Origin: Pseudoxanthomonas wuyuanensis
Lineage (GTDB): Bacteria > Pseudomonadota > Gammaproteobacteria > Xanthomonadales > Xanthomonadaceae
DNA length: 64,000 bases
Direction: 5' to 3'
Assembly: GCF_900215535.1 (NCBI RefSeq)
Contig: NZ_OCND01000008.1
Span: forward strand, 1-64,000
Part shown: piece by piece, positions 18,640 to 25,415 of the stretch
Layout of the letters: the number at the start of each line of letters is the position of its first letter
Numbering within the stretch: position 1 is the first letter of the stretch
Notes under the pieces: generated by a model
Told to the model about the DNA's origin: nothing
The model's database searches: none
Seen by the model: only the letters and a program-made list of their open reading frames with translations
Translations under genes and position numbers: made by a program

Positions 18640-18671
18640 ATACCAATGAAATATTGGTCGACTTCTATACC
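18638..18671 (-). promoter_or_regulatory. Shared operator upstream of the TonB receptor
   Basis: Plus-strand blocks CCATACCAATGAAATATT and TCTATACC, separated by eight bases, are identical to those before GH74. Here the core is a perfect inverted repeat: ACCAAT, GAAAT, ATTGGT. It lies about 250 bases upstream of the receptor ATG. Confidence 0.75.
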
Positions 18672-18766
18672 TGTTTTGGAATAGGTGGGCCGAGTCGGCC
18701 GGCCTGTGGCGGGCTAGGCCGGGCCATCAATGGGGGGTGCCGCCGTTTTCAGTAGCGCCGGGGAAG

Positions 18767-19726
18767 TCACCGGCCCGACGGCTCCGGATACAACCGACGG
18801 GCGGTCGTTCGCAGGGCATCCAGCACCCGCTCGGCACCCGGCGACAGCAGTTGGTCGCGACGGCGGATGATGCCGAACGATTCCATGCGCACGCCCAGAT
18901 CGATGGCGACCACGTTCATCTGCGCGGTCTGCAGGTATGGAGCTACCGATTCGGCCGGCAGTGCGGCCAACAGGTCGCTATGGCGCAGCAGGTGGATGAT
19001 CACCGGCAGCGAGGCGGTCTCAACGATGTTCTGCGGCGGCGACAGTCCGTATTCCAGGAACATCGAATCCAGCCGCGCACGCAGCACGCTGGCCGCAGGC
19101 GGCATGATCCAGCCGTATTCCAGTAGGTCCGCATGGCTCACCTGGCTGCGCCCGGCCAGCGGATGGCCGGCGCGCACGATGACCGAGTGCGGCTCGTCCG
19201 CCAGCGGCTCGAACTGCAGTTCGCCGGCGCCTTCCGGGCCGATGATGCGGCCGATGACGATGTCCAGTTGCCCATCCAGCAGCTTGGCCACCAGCGGCCG
19301 GCTGTAGTCCATTTCCACCCGGATCAGGATGCCGGGAAAATCCCGTTTGATCGCGGCAATCGCCTGCGGCACCAGATTGGTGCCGGGATTGACCACGGTG
19401 CCGATGGCGGCCTGGCCGGTCAGCCCGCTGCGCAGCGATGCGATCTCGTCGTAGCCGCGGCCGATCTCCGACAGCGCCGAACGCGCCCGGCGGATCAGCA
19501 CCTGCCCGTACCAGGTCGGCTCCACGCCGCGGGCGTGGCGGTCGAACAGCGGCACTCCCAGCAGGCTCTCCATCTCGGCCAGCAGCTTGGATGCCGCCGG
19601 CTGGGTCATGTTGGCGGCTTCGGCCGCGCGCAGCACCGAACGTTGTTCGTACAGGTGCAGCAGCAACAGCAAGTGACGGGTTTTCAACCGCGACGCGTTG
19701 AACCAGCTGGTGCTCGGTTGGACCAT
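18767..19726 (-). CDS. LysR-family regulator, probably of galactose/xyloglucan genes
   Basis: A 319-residue LysR-type transcription factor. The N-terminal winged helix-turn-helix spans about 14-75 (LYEQRSVLRAAEAANMTQPAASKLLAEMESLLGVPLFDR), followed by a linker helix and a two-lobed effector domain (about 105-300). The HTH and effector parts resemble the GbpR-type LysR proteins that control sugar-binding and galactose genes. It diverges from the galactonate operon, the classic LysR arrangement, and lies just upstream of the TonB receptor on the same strand. The candidate binding site at 19782-19811 is in its divergent promoter and recurs before the receptor and GH74, so I infer control of all three. 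The inducer may be galactose or a galactonate intermediate. Confidence 0.87.
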   Translation of the reverse strand: MVQPSTSWFNASRLKTRHLLLLLHLYEQRSVLRAAEAANMTQPAASKLLAEMESLLGVPLFDRHARGVEPTWYGQVLIRRARSALSEIGRGYDEIASLRSGLTGQAAIGTVVNPGTNLVPQAIAAIKRDFPGILIRVEMDYSRPLVAKLLDGQLDIVIGRIIGPEGAGELQFEPLADEPHSVIVRAGHPLAGRSQVSHADLLEYGWIMPPAASVLRARLDSMFLEYGLSPPQNIVETASLPVIIHLLRHSDLLAALPAESVAPYLQTAQMNVVAIDLGVRMESFGIIRRRDQLLSPGAERVLDALRTTARRLYPEPSGR

Positions 19727-19781
19727 ACGGCGACCTTCCCTTCCTCGATTGCAGTGCTGTGCCGTTCAAGTATTCGCACGA

Positions 19782-19811
19782 GGAATAGCATATGACGAAA
19801 ATTTCATTTGT
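19782..19811 (+). promoter_or_regulatory. Shared operator in the LysR-dgo divergent promoter
   Basis: Read from the minus strand it matches the receptor operator at 22 of 30 bases, including ACNAATGAAAT, then TT, GTC and CTAT/CC positions. Relative to the plus-strand dgo genes its orientation is the same as that of the other two copies relative to their genes. A GGCTATTGG word about 21 bases downstream is at the spacing of the possible -10 boxes of the other two promoters. Confidence 0.62.
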
Positions 19812-19866
19812 CGAATATATATTTGCGAGCAAGGCTATTGGGGTGTAATGCCAGTTCCGCGAGGAA

Positions 19867-19888
19867 GCGCCGGTGCAGATTCCGGCGC
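19867..19888 (+). other. Hairpin in the dgo leader
   Basis: GCGCCGG and CCGGCGC form a perfect 7-bp GC stem with the 8-base loop TGCAGATT. It lies within the predicted leader, 110 bases before the small ORF. No T-run follows, so it is not an ordinary terminator; it may be a folded 5' leader element. Confidence 0.5.
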
Positions 19889-19998
19889 CCGACCGGCCTG
19901 GAAAAACGCACCGCCAGCACACCCGTGTACGACTGTCCTGCACAAGGAGGGCGGCGGCCAATGTCGTTCAAGTGCATGTCCTGCCTGGAGGAGGGTCC

Positions 19999-20154
19999 AT
20001 GGCGTATTTCATCGGCATCGTCGAAGCCGCCGGCTGCCTGCCGGCGCACCCACTGCGCCTGCCCGCATCCCACCGCAGCGTTGGGGCTGGCCGAACACCG
20101 GCATCCGGCGGCTGGCGCACGCCGGCGGCGGCATTGCGGCCGGTCCGCCCATGA
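19999..20154 (+). CDS. Small leader ORF coupled to the KDPGal aldolase gene
   Basis: This possible 51-residue peptide begins MAYFIGIVEAAGCLPAH and becomes Pro/Ala/Arg-rich; I recognise no family. It deserves listing because it has the best ribosome-binding site of the operon (GGAGGAGG, 5 bases before its ATG) and its TGA overlaps the ATG of the aldolase gene (ATGA at 20151), whereas the aldolase start itself has no Shine-Dalgarno sequence. Translation of the aldolase is therefore probably coupled to this ORF. An overlapping ORF from 19961 in another frame also has AAGGAGG before it. It could be a regulatory leader peptide, a real microprotein, or chance. Confidence 0.45.
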   Translation: MAYFIGIVEAAGCLPAHPLRLPASHRSVGAGRTPASGGWRTPAAALRPVRP

Positions 20155-20786
20155 CGGATGACGCTACCCTGGCCACGCCGACATTCCGGTTGCCGCTGAT
20201 CGCCATCCTGCGCGGCATTGGCCCGCAGGAAACATTGGCGCATGTGCAGGCGCTGATCGAGGAAGGCTACGACGCCATCGAGATTCCGCTCAATTCGCCG
20301 GACTGGGCGCGCAGCATCGGCGATGCGGTAAAGGCGTTCGGCGAACGCGCCTGGATCGGCGGCGGCACCGTATTGACACCGGTTGATGTCGACGCCCTGA
20401 CGGATCTGGGCGCGCGTTTCATCGTCACCCCCAACACCGATCCGCTGGTCATCGCGCATGCGCGGCGGCGCGGCCTGCAGGTCGTGGCCGGTTTTGCCAC
20501 TGCCAGCGAAGCCTTTGCCGCCATTGCCGCCGGCGCGCAGATGCTCAAGCTGTTTCCCGCTTCCACTTACGGGACCGGCCATGTACGCGCACTGCGCGCG
20601 GTATTGCCGTCCCTTCCCTTGTTCGTCGTCGGTGGCGTCAGCGCCAGCGCGCTGTCCGGCTACCTCTCGGCCGGCAGCTGCGGCGCCGGCATCGGCGGCG
20701 AACTCTACAAACCAGGTCAGCCGGTCGAGCGCACGCGGGAAAACGCGCGCGCCTTCCGGCAAGCCTATCTGGATACCCTGTCATGA
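20151..20786 (+). CDS. dgoA: 2-dehydro-3-deoxy-6-phosphogalactonate aldolase
   Basis: This 211-residue class I aldolase splits KDPGal into pyruvate and glyceraldehyde 3-phosphate in the De Ley-Doudoroff route. It shows LIAILRGI (16-23), Glu44 in [22 protein letters not shown], and the Schiff-base Lys133 in [11 protein letters not shown]. KDPGal rather than KDPG specificity is inferred from the following dgoD and dgoK genes. The start MTDDATL is consistent with the family; upstream codons in frame have no conserved features. It overlaps the leader ORF at its start and dgoD at its end (ATG at 20783 inside the TCATGA), so the operon is tightly packed. Confidence 0.93.
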   Translation: MTDDATLATPTFRLPLIAILRGIGPQETLAHVQALIEEGYDAIEIPLNSPDWARSIGDAVKAFGERAWIGGGTVLTPVDVDALTDLGARFIVTPNTDPLVIAHARRRGLQVVAGFATASEAFAAIAAGAQMLKLFPASTYGTGHVRALRAVLPSLPLFVVGGVSASALSGYLSAGSCGAGIGGELYKPGQPVERTRENARAFRQAYLDTLS

Positions 20787-21931
20787 AGATTGTGCGCCTC
20801 AGCACTTACCACGCCGCGCCGCGCTGGCTGTTCCTCAAGGTCGAGACCGACGAGGGCATCACCGGCTGGGGCGAACCGGTCATCGAGGGCCGTGCGCAGA
20901 CCGTGGAAGCGGCCGTGCACGAGCTGTCCGACTACCTGATCGGCCAGGATCCGTCGCGCATCAACGACCTCTGGCAGACCCTGTACCGCGGCGGCTTCTA
21001 TCGCGGCGGCGCGGTGCTGATGAGCGCCATCGCCGGCATCGACCAGGCCCTGTGGGACATCAAGGGCAAGGCGCTGGGCGTGCCGGTGTACGAACTGCTG
21101 GGCGGCAAGGTGCGCGACCGCATGAAGACCTACCGCTGGGTCGGCGGCGACCGGCCCGCCGACATCATCGCGCAGATCCACGAACTGAAGGCGCTGGGTT
21201 TCGACACCTTCAAGTTCAACGGCACCGAAGAGCTGCGCCTGATCGACAACGCCGCCGCCATCGATGCGGCGGTGGCCAAGGTCGCCGAGATCCGCGGCGC
21301 GTTCGCCAACGATGTCAGCTTCGGCATCGATTTCCACGGCCGCGTCAGCGTGCCGATGGCGCGCGTGCTGCTGCGCGAACTGGAGCCGTACCGGCCGCTG
21401 TTCGTCGAAGAGCCGGTGCTGCCGGAACAATCCGAGTACTACCGCCGGCTGGCCGATTCGACCTCGATTCCGTTGGCGGCCGGCGAGCGCATGTACTCGC
21501 GCTTCGAGTTCAAGCAGGTGCTGGCCGATGGCGGCCTGTCGATCCTGCAGCCGGATCTTTCGCATGCCGGCGGCATCACCGAATGCTTCAAGATTGCGGC
21601 GATGGCCGAAGCCTACGACGTCGGCTTTGCGCCGCACTGCCCGCTGGGCCCGGTGGCGCTGGCGGCCTGTCTGCAGGTCGACTTCGTCGCCCACAATGCG
21701 GTGCTGCAGGAACAGAGCATCGGCATCCACTACAACAACGGCGCGGATCTGCTGGATTACGTGCTGAACAAGGAGGATTTCCGCTGCGACAACGGCGACA
21801 TCGCCGCATTGCCCAAGCCGGGACTGGGCGTGGAAATGGACGAGCAGAGGCTGCTGGAAGCCAGCCGCCATCCCCCGGCCTGGCGCAATCCGCTGTGGCG
21901 CCACGCCGATGGCAGCATTGCCGAGTGGTGA
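20783..21931 (+). CDS. dgoD: D-galactonate dehydratase
   Basis: A 382-residue enolase-superfamily enzyme that dehydrates D-galactonate to 2-dehydro-3-deoxygalactonate. The residues used by characterised galactonate dehydratases are all in place: metal ligands Asp183, Glu209 and Glu235 ([27 protein letters not shown]), His185, and the catalytic His near 285 in [10 protein letters not shown]. Length and spacing match the family exactly. It overlaps dgoA by four bases and is followed within a few bases by the lactonase gene. This is the most specific enzyme of the set and fixes the pathway as galactonate degradation. Confidence 0.95.
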   Translation: MKIVRLSTYHAAPRWLFLKVETDEGITGWGEPVIEGRAQTVEAAVHELSDYLIGQDPSRINDLWQTLYRGGFYRGGAVLMSAIAGIDQALWDIKGKALGVPVYELLGGKVRDRMKTYRWVGGDRPADIIAQIHELKALGFDTFKFNGTEELRLIDNAAAIDAAVAKVAEIRGAFANDVSFGIDFHGRVSVPMARVLLRELEPYRPLFVEEPVLPEQSEYYRRLADSTSIPLAAGERMYSRFEFKQVLADGGLSILQPDLSHAGGITECFKIAAMAEAYDVGFAPHCPLGPVALAACLQVDFVAHNAVLQEQSIGIHYNNGADLLDYVLNKEDFRCDNGDIAALPKPGLGVEMDEQRLLEASRHPPAWRNPLWRHADGSIAEW

Positions 21932-21935
21932 GCCG

Positions 21936-22856
21936 GTGAGCCGCCTCGACGAAAGCGGCTCCGCGCTGGCCACGCTGGCCATCGACAGCCGCTGCGTGCT
22001 GGCCGAATGCGTGCTGTGGTGCGAGCGCCGCCAGACGCTGTTCTGGACCGATATCGATGCCGCGCAGCTGTGGATGCATACGCCCGGCAGCGGCGTAACC
22101 CGGCAGTGGTCGCTGCCTGAAAAACTGGGCAGCCTGGCGCTGTGCGACGACGGCCGGTTGCTGCTGGCGCTGGCCAAACGGCTGGCGCTGGCGGACGTGG
22201 ACGGCGCGACGGACTCGCTGCCGCTGCAGTACCTGGCCGATATCGAACCGGATCTGGCCCATACCCGCAGCAACGACGGCCGCTGCGACCGCGACGGCAA
22301 TTTCGTCTTCGGCACCAAGAGCGAGCGCTCCGATCGGGCGCCGGCGGGATCGTTCTACCAGTTTTCCACGCGACACGGCCTGCGCCGCCTGCCGCTGCCG
22401 CACGCCGTCATCCCCAACTCGATCTGCTTCAGCATTGACGGCCGGACGATGTACTACTGCGACTCGGTGCAGCCGGCGATCTTCCGCTGCAACTACGACG
22501 CGGCCGGCGCCGGCGTTTCCGACGCGCGCGTCCTTGTCGCGCTGGAGCACCCGGATGGCTCGCCGGACGGTTCCATCATCGACGCCGAAGGCTGCCTGTG
22601 GAACGCGCAATGGGGCGCCGGCCAGGTGGTGCGCTACCGCCCCGACGGCAGTACCGACCGCGTGGTCGCGGTTCCGGTGAAAAATCCTTCCTGCTGCGCG
22701 ATTGGCGGCGATGCGATGGACCGGCTCTACATCAGCAGCGCGCGCGCGGAACTGGAAGCCGATGAGCTGGCGGCCATGCCGGCTTCCGGCGGCATCTTCC
22801 AATGGCCGCTTGGGCGCGCGCTCGGGCTGCCGGAAAGCAGGTTCCTGACCGCATGA
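21936..22856 (+). CDS. SMP-30/gluconolactonase-family lactonase (likely galactonolactonase)
   Basis: This 306-residue six-bladed propeller of the SMP-30/LRE family hydrolyses sugar lactones to acids; here D-galactono-lactone to galactonate is the obvious role. Metal-site motifs of the family are visible: LAECVLWCERRQTLFWTDID near the start (Glu ligand), RSNDGRCDRDGNFVFG, PNSICFSIDGRTMYYCDS and SPDGSIIDAEGCLWNAQWG. The GTG at 21936 gives the normal N-terminus; an ATG at 21909 would overlap dgoD by 23 bases. Its TGA overlaps the dgoK ATG. Arabinolactonase is an alternative, but the dgo neighbours argue for galactonolactone. Confidence 0.83.
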   Translation: MSRLDESGSALATLAIDSRCVLAECVLWCERRQTLFWTDIDAAQLWMHTPGSGVTRQWSLPEKLGSLALCDDGRLLLALAKRLALADVDGATDSLPLQYLADIEPDLAHTRSNDGRCDRDGNFVFGTKSERSDRAPAGSFYQFSTRHGLRRLPLPHAVIPNSICFSIDGRTMYYCDSVQPAIFRCNYDAAGAGVSDARVLVALEHPDGSPDGSIIDAEGCLWNAQWGAGQVVRYRPDGSTDRVVAVPVKNPSCCAIGGDAMDRLYISSARAELEADELAAMPASGGIFQWPLGRALGLPESRFLTA

Positions 22857-23755
22857 TTGCCGTCGACTGGGGCACCAGCAGCCTGCGCGTCTACCGGCTC
22901 GATGCCGGCGGCGCGGTTATCGCCCAGCGCCGCGCCGACCTCGGTATCGCCGCCTGCCAGGGGCAGTTCGCCGCCACCCTGCTGGCGCAGATCGAAGGTT
23001 GGGACGATCCGTGCATCGTCCTGTCCGGCATGGTCGGCAGCCGCCAGGGCTGGATGGAGGTGCCCTACGTCGATTGCCCCGCCGACGCGGCAACGCTGGC
23101 CGCGGGCGTGGTAAGCCTGCAGCCGCCGGAACTGCCGGGCCGCACGCTTTGGTTCGTCCCCGGCGTTGCCGACCGCAGCAACAGCCAGACGCCCGACGTG
23201 ATGCGCGGCGAGGAAGCCCAGATCTGCGCGCTGATCGAAGCGCTCAATCACGGCAGCCACATGATCTGCCTGCCCGGCACCCACAGCAAATGGGTCACCG
23301 TAAACCAGGGCCGCATCGACGGCATCAGCACCGCCATGACCGGCGAGGTCTACGCGGTGATGCGCCAGCACAGCCTGTTGGGCAGGTCGATGAACCAGGA
23401 GGAGACGCGCTTTGACGCCTTCGCCTTCGATGCCGGCCTGCGCCGCAGCGGCATGGCGGGCGGGTTGCTGCACCATCTGTTCGGCGTGCGGACGGCCGCA
23501 TTGTTTGACCAGCTCTCGGCCAGCGAATTGCCGTCGTATCTGTCCGGCCTGCTGATAGGCCATGAAATCCGCGCCTCGGACCTGTTCCAGCGGGTGCCGC
23601 GGCCGGTGCAGGTGCACCTGATCGGCAGCGACCGGCTGTTGTCGGCGTATGCGCATGCGCTGGTCTCGCTGGGCGTTGGCGTGCAACGGCACTCCGAACA
23701 ACTGGCCGCCACCGGCATCCATCGCATCGCGCGACAGCGCGGGCTGATCGACTGA
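22853..23755 (+). CDS. dgoK: 2-dehydro-3-deoxygalactonokinase
   Basis: A 300-residue sugar-acid kinase that phosphorylates KDGal for the aldolase. It begins IAVDWGTSSLRVYRLD (phosphate-binding loop), has SGMVGSRQGWMEVPYV, PDVMRGEEAQI and PGTHSKWV, all typical of DgoK, and is of normal length. The ATGA overlap with the lactonase gene shows translational coupling. With dgoD and dgoA it completes galactonate breakdown. A galactose dehydrogenase, needed for the first step, is not in the window. Confidence 0.93.
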   Translation: MIAVDWGTSSLRVYRLDAGGAVIAQRRADLGIAACQGQFAATLLAQIEGWDDPCIVLSGMVGSRQGWMEVPYVDCPADAATLAAGVVSLQPPELPGRTLWFVPGVADRSNSQTPDVMRGEEAQICALIEALNHGSHMICLPGTHSKWVTVNQGRIDGISTAMTGEVYAVMRQHSLLGRSMNQEETRFDAFAFDAGLRRSGMAGGLLHHLFGVRTAALFDQLSASELPSYLSGLLIGHEIRASDLFQRVPRPVQVHLIGSDRLLSAYAHALVSLGVGVQRHSEQLAATGIHRIARQRGLID

Positions 23756-23761
23756 AACAGG

Positions 23762-23830
23762 ACGCAGCTGGCGCTGCGTTCCCCTCTCCCGCAAGAGGAG
23801 AGGGCACACGCGCAGCGGGTGGGAGAGGGG
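23762..23830. terminator. Convergent intergenic hairpins after dgoK
   Basis: ACGCAGC and GCTGCGT form a short hairpin directly after dgoK (23762-23779). A second, larger inverted repeat pairs CCCCTCTCCC (23781-23790) with GGGAGAGGGG (23821-23830), with an inner CCCTCTCC/GAGGAGAGGG pairing. This pyrimidine/purine arrangement is common between convergent genes in xanthomonads. No long T-run, so termination is inferred. Confidence 0.55.
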
Positions 23831-23913
23831 CGGGCGCAGCGCGTGCTTTCCGTGTTGCCTGATGCACGCCTCCTTTCCCGCGCCTTTCGATAGCCGAAGT
23901 CTCCCGGATCGCC

Positions 23914-25008
23914 TCAGGGCGAAACCGCGCGCCGCCCCAGCGCCGGATCATCGGTGAAGAATCCGTCGATGCCGGCGGCCACATAGGCGCGGATTTCGGC
24001 AATCGAAGCGGCCGGGTTGCGGGTAGCGGGCTTGTCGTCCGTCCACAGCGCGCGCGGCAAAAACGCCTGCTCCGGGCGAAAGGTGTACGCCATCACCTGC
24101 AGGCCGGCGGCATGCGCATCGCGCACCAGATCGGTCGGTGCGCCCAGCCGGCCTTCGCCGTCAAGCGGGATGACCAAGCGCGCATCGGGCCCGATGATGC
24201 TGGCGTACCCGGCAATCCGCTGCAGCCCCGCCGGCGTCAGCATCTGCCCGTAACTCGGGGCATCGCTGTCGTCCATCGCATCCGCCGGCTTACCGCCGGG
24301 CTCATCGATCAGCTGCAGCAGGCGGATATTGGAATGCGCATCGGCCATGCGCTCATGCAGGTAGCGCAGATTGCCGCTTTCGAACGACTGGAGCACCACC
24401 GGCGCGCGACGCGTGTAGTCGTGCGCCGCCAGCTCCTGCAGCAGGCGGTCTTCCATCGCCAGTCCGAGCTGGCGGAAATGGGTCGAATGCTTGATCTCCG
24501 GGATTAGGCCGATGACCCGGCCGCGCCGTGCGGATTCGTCGGCCAGCAACCGGATGATCTCCGCCAGCGTGGGAATCTCGAACCGGCCATCGTAGGCGGT
24601 GCTGCGCAGCTGCGGCAGACGTTCGCGTGCGCGCAGCGTCTTCAGTTCGGCCAGGGTGAAGTCCTCGCTGAACCAGCCTTCCTGCGTCTTGCCGTCGATG
24701 GTCGCGCTGCGCCGGCGGCCGGCGAATTCCGGGTGCTGCGCGACATCGGTGGTGCCGCCGATCTCGTTCTCGTGGCGCGCCACCAGCACGCCATCGCGGG
24801 TGGACACCAGATCCGGCTCTATGTAATCCGCGCCGTCCTCGATCGCCTGCAGATAGGCGGCCAGTGTGTGCTCCGGGCGCAGCGCGCTGGCGCCACGATG
24901 GGCGATGACCAGCACCTGGGGCTGGGCAGAAGGATGGACGGTGTCCGCGGCGATAGGCATGGCCATCACGATAGCAGCGGCCAGGACGATGATGCGAAGC
25001 AGGAACAT
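23914..25008 (-). CDS. Periplasmic glycerophosphodiester phosphodiesterase
   Basis: This 364-residue GDPD-family enzyme hydrolyses deacylated phospholipid head groups to glycerol 3-phosphate and an alcohol. A signal peptide covers about 1-21 (LLRIIVLAAAIVMAMPIAA). Catalytic motifs are IAHRGASALRPEHT, DYIEPDLVSTRDGVLVARHE and LIPEIKHS, and the C-terminus has GIDGFFTDDPALG. Its size and the periplasmic signal match the GlpQ type. The start at 25008 follows a CGGAGA ribosome-binding site. It is the last minus-strand gene after the large glycan cluster but is separated from it by 407 bases and a strong hairpin, so membership of that operon is doubtful. Confidence 0.9.
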   Translation of the reverse strand: MFLLRIIVLAAAIVMAMPIAADTVHPSAQPQVLVIAHRGASALRPEHTLAAYLQAIEDGADYIEPDLVSTRDGVLVARHENEIGGTTDVAQHPEFAGRRRSATIDGKTQEGWFSEDFTLAELKTLRARERLPQLRSTAYDGRFEIPTLAEIIRLLADESARRGRVIGLIPEIKHSTHFRQLGLAMEDRLLQELAAHDYTRRAPVVLQSFESGNLRYLHERMADAHSNIRLLQLIDEPGGKPADAMDDSDAPSYGQMLTPAGLQRIAGYASIIGPDARLVIPLDGEGRLGAPTDLVRDAHAAGLQVMAYTFRPEQAFLPRALWTDDKPATRNPAASIAEIRAYVAAGIDGFFTDDPALGRRAVSP

Positions 25009-25415
25009 GAAGATCTCCGGACGCCGATTCCGCAACCACGACAACCATCGCTCAGATAGCGCAAAGCCCGGCAGGCAACCGGGCTTGGCGCACAACGTGG
25101 GAGGAGAGAGGCCGCGTTGCTGCGATGATTCTCCGCTCCGATTGTTGCCCTGGCATGACAGGTGCTGCGGCAACAGGACCGCAAGACGTAAAGACCGGGG
25201 CGCTGCTGACCGGAAATTTCGACTTGCGGCGCGCAGCGATGAATACTGCTCAGGCCCGCAGAATCGCATTGCCCATGGGCGCAGCGTCAGCCGCGGCCAT
25301 CAGCGGTGGCGTTGCGGCAGAAGACGTTCCCCGCACAATCATCGGCGCGGCCCGGTACGGGAATGAAGTGCCTGTTGGTCGCGGACAGCCGCGGCCGCGC
25401 CCGGCGGCGGCATCG
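25009..25415. other. 407-base intergenic region between the GH2 gene and the phosphodiesterase gene
   Basis: No gene I can support. A strong hairpin lies at 25059-25091. The part next to the GH2 stop is GC-rich with a minus-strand open stretch ending at 25250 (TPPLMAAADAAPMGNAILRA), which matches no family I know and has no start signal. Confidence 0.5.
25059..25091. terminator. Strong GC hairpin upstream of the phosphodiesterase gene
   Basis: AAGCCCGG (25064-25071) pairs with CCGGGCTT (25079-25086); flanking GCGC words extend the stem past one mismatch. No T-run follows on either strand, so it could be a Rho-aided end of the glycan cluster transcript or a leader structure of the phosphodiesterase mRNA. 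Confidence 0.5.

Larger units (their letters stand above)
18390..18766. other. 377-base regulatory region before the TonB receptor
   Basis: No gene. It holds the ribosome-binding site, an 18-bp perfect palindrome (18622-18639) and the shared operator (18638-18671). A CCTATGCT word on the minus strand just downstream of the palindrome could be the -10 element, giving a leader of about 220 bases. Between 18672 and 18766 I see only GC-rich sequence following the LysR stop codon. Confidence 0.6.

Noticed and set aside
19845-19960. Cobalamin-riboswitch-like sequence (GAGGAAGCGCCGGTG then CAGATTCCGG) in the dgo leader
   Set aside because: Only the L4-like hairpin resembles the class; the loop is one base too long, the B12-box and the following CCCGCCACTG block are missing, and the operon has no link to cobalamin.
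25250-25415. Minus-strand open stretch ending PPLMAAADAAPMGNAILRA
   Set aside because: No start signal, no recognisable family, and composition typical of GC-rich non-coding sequence.
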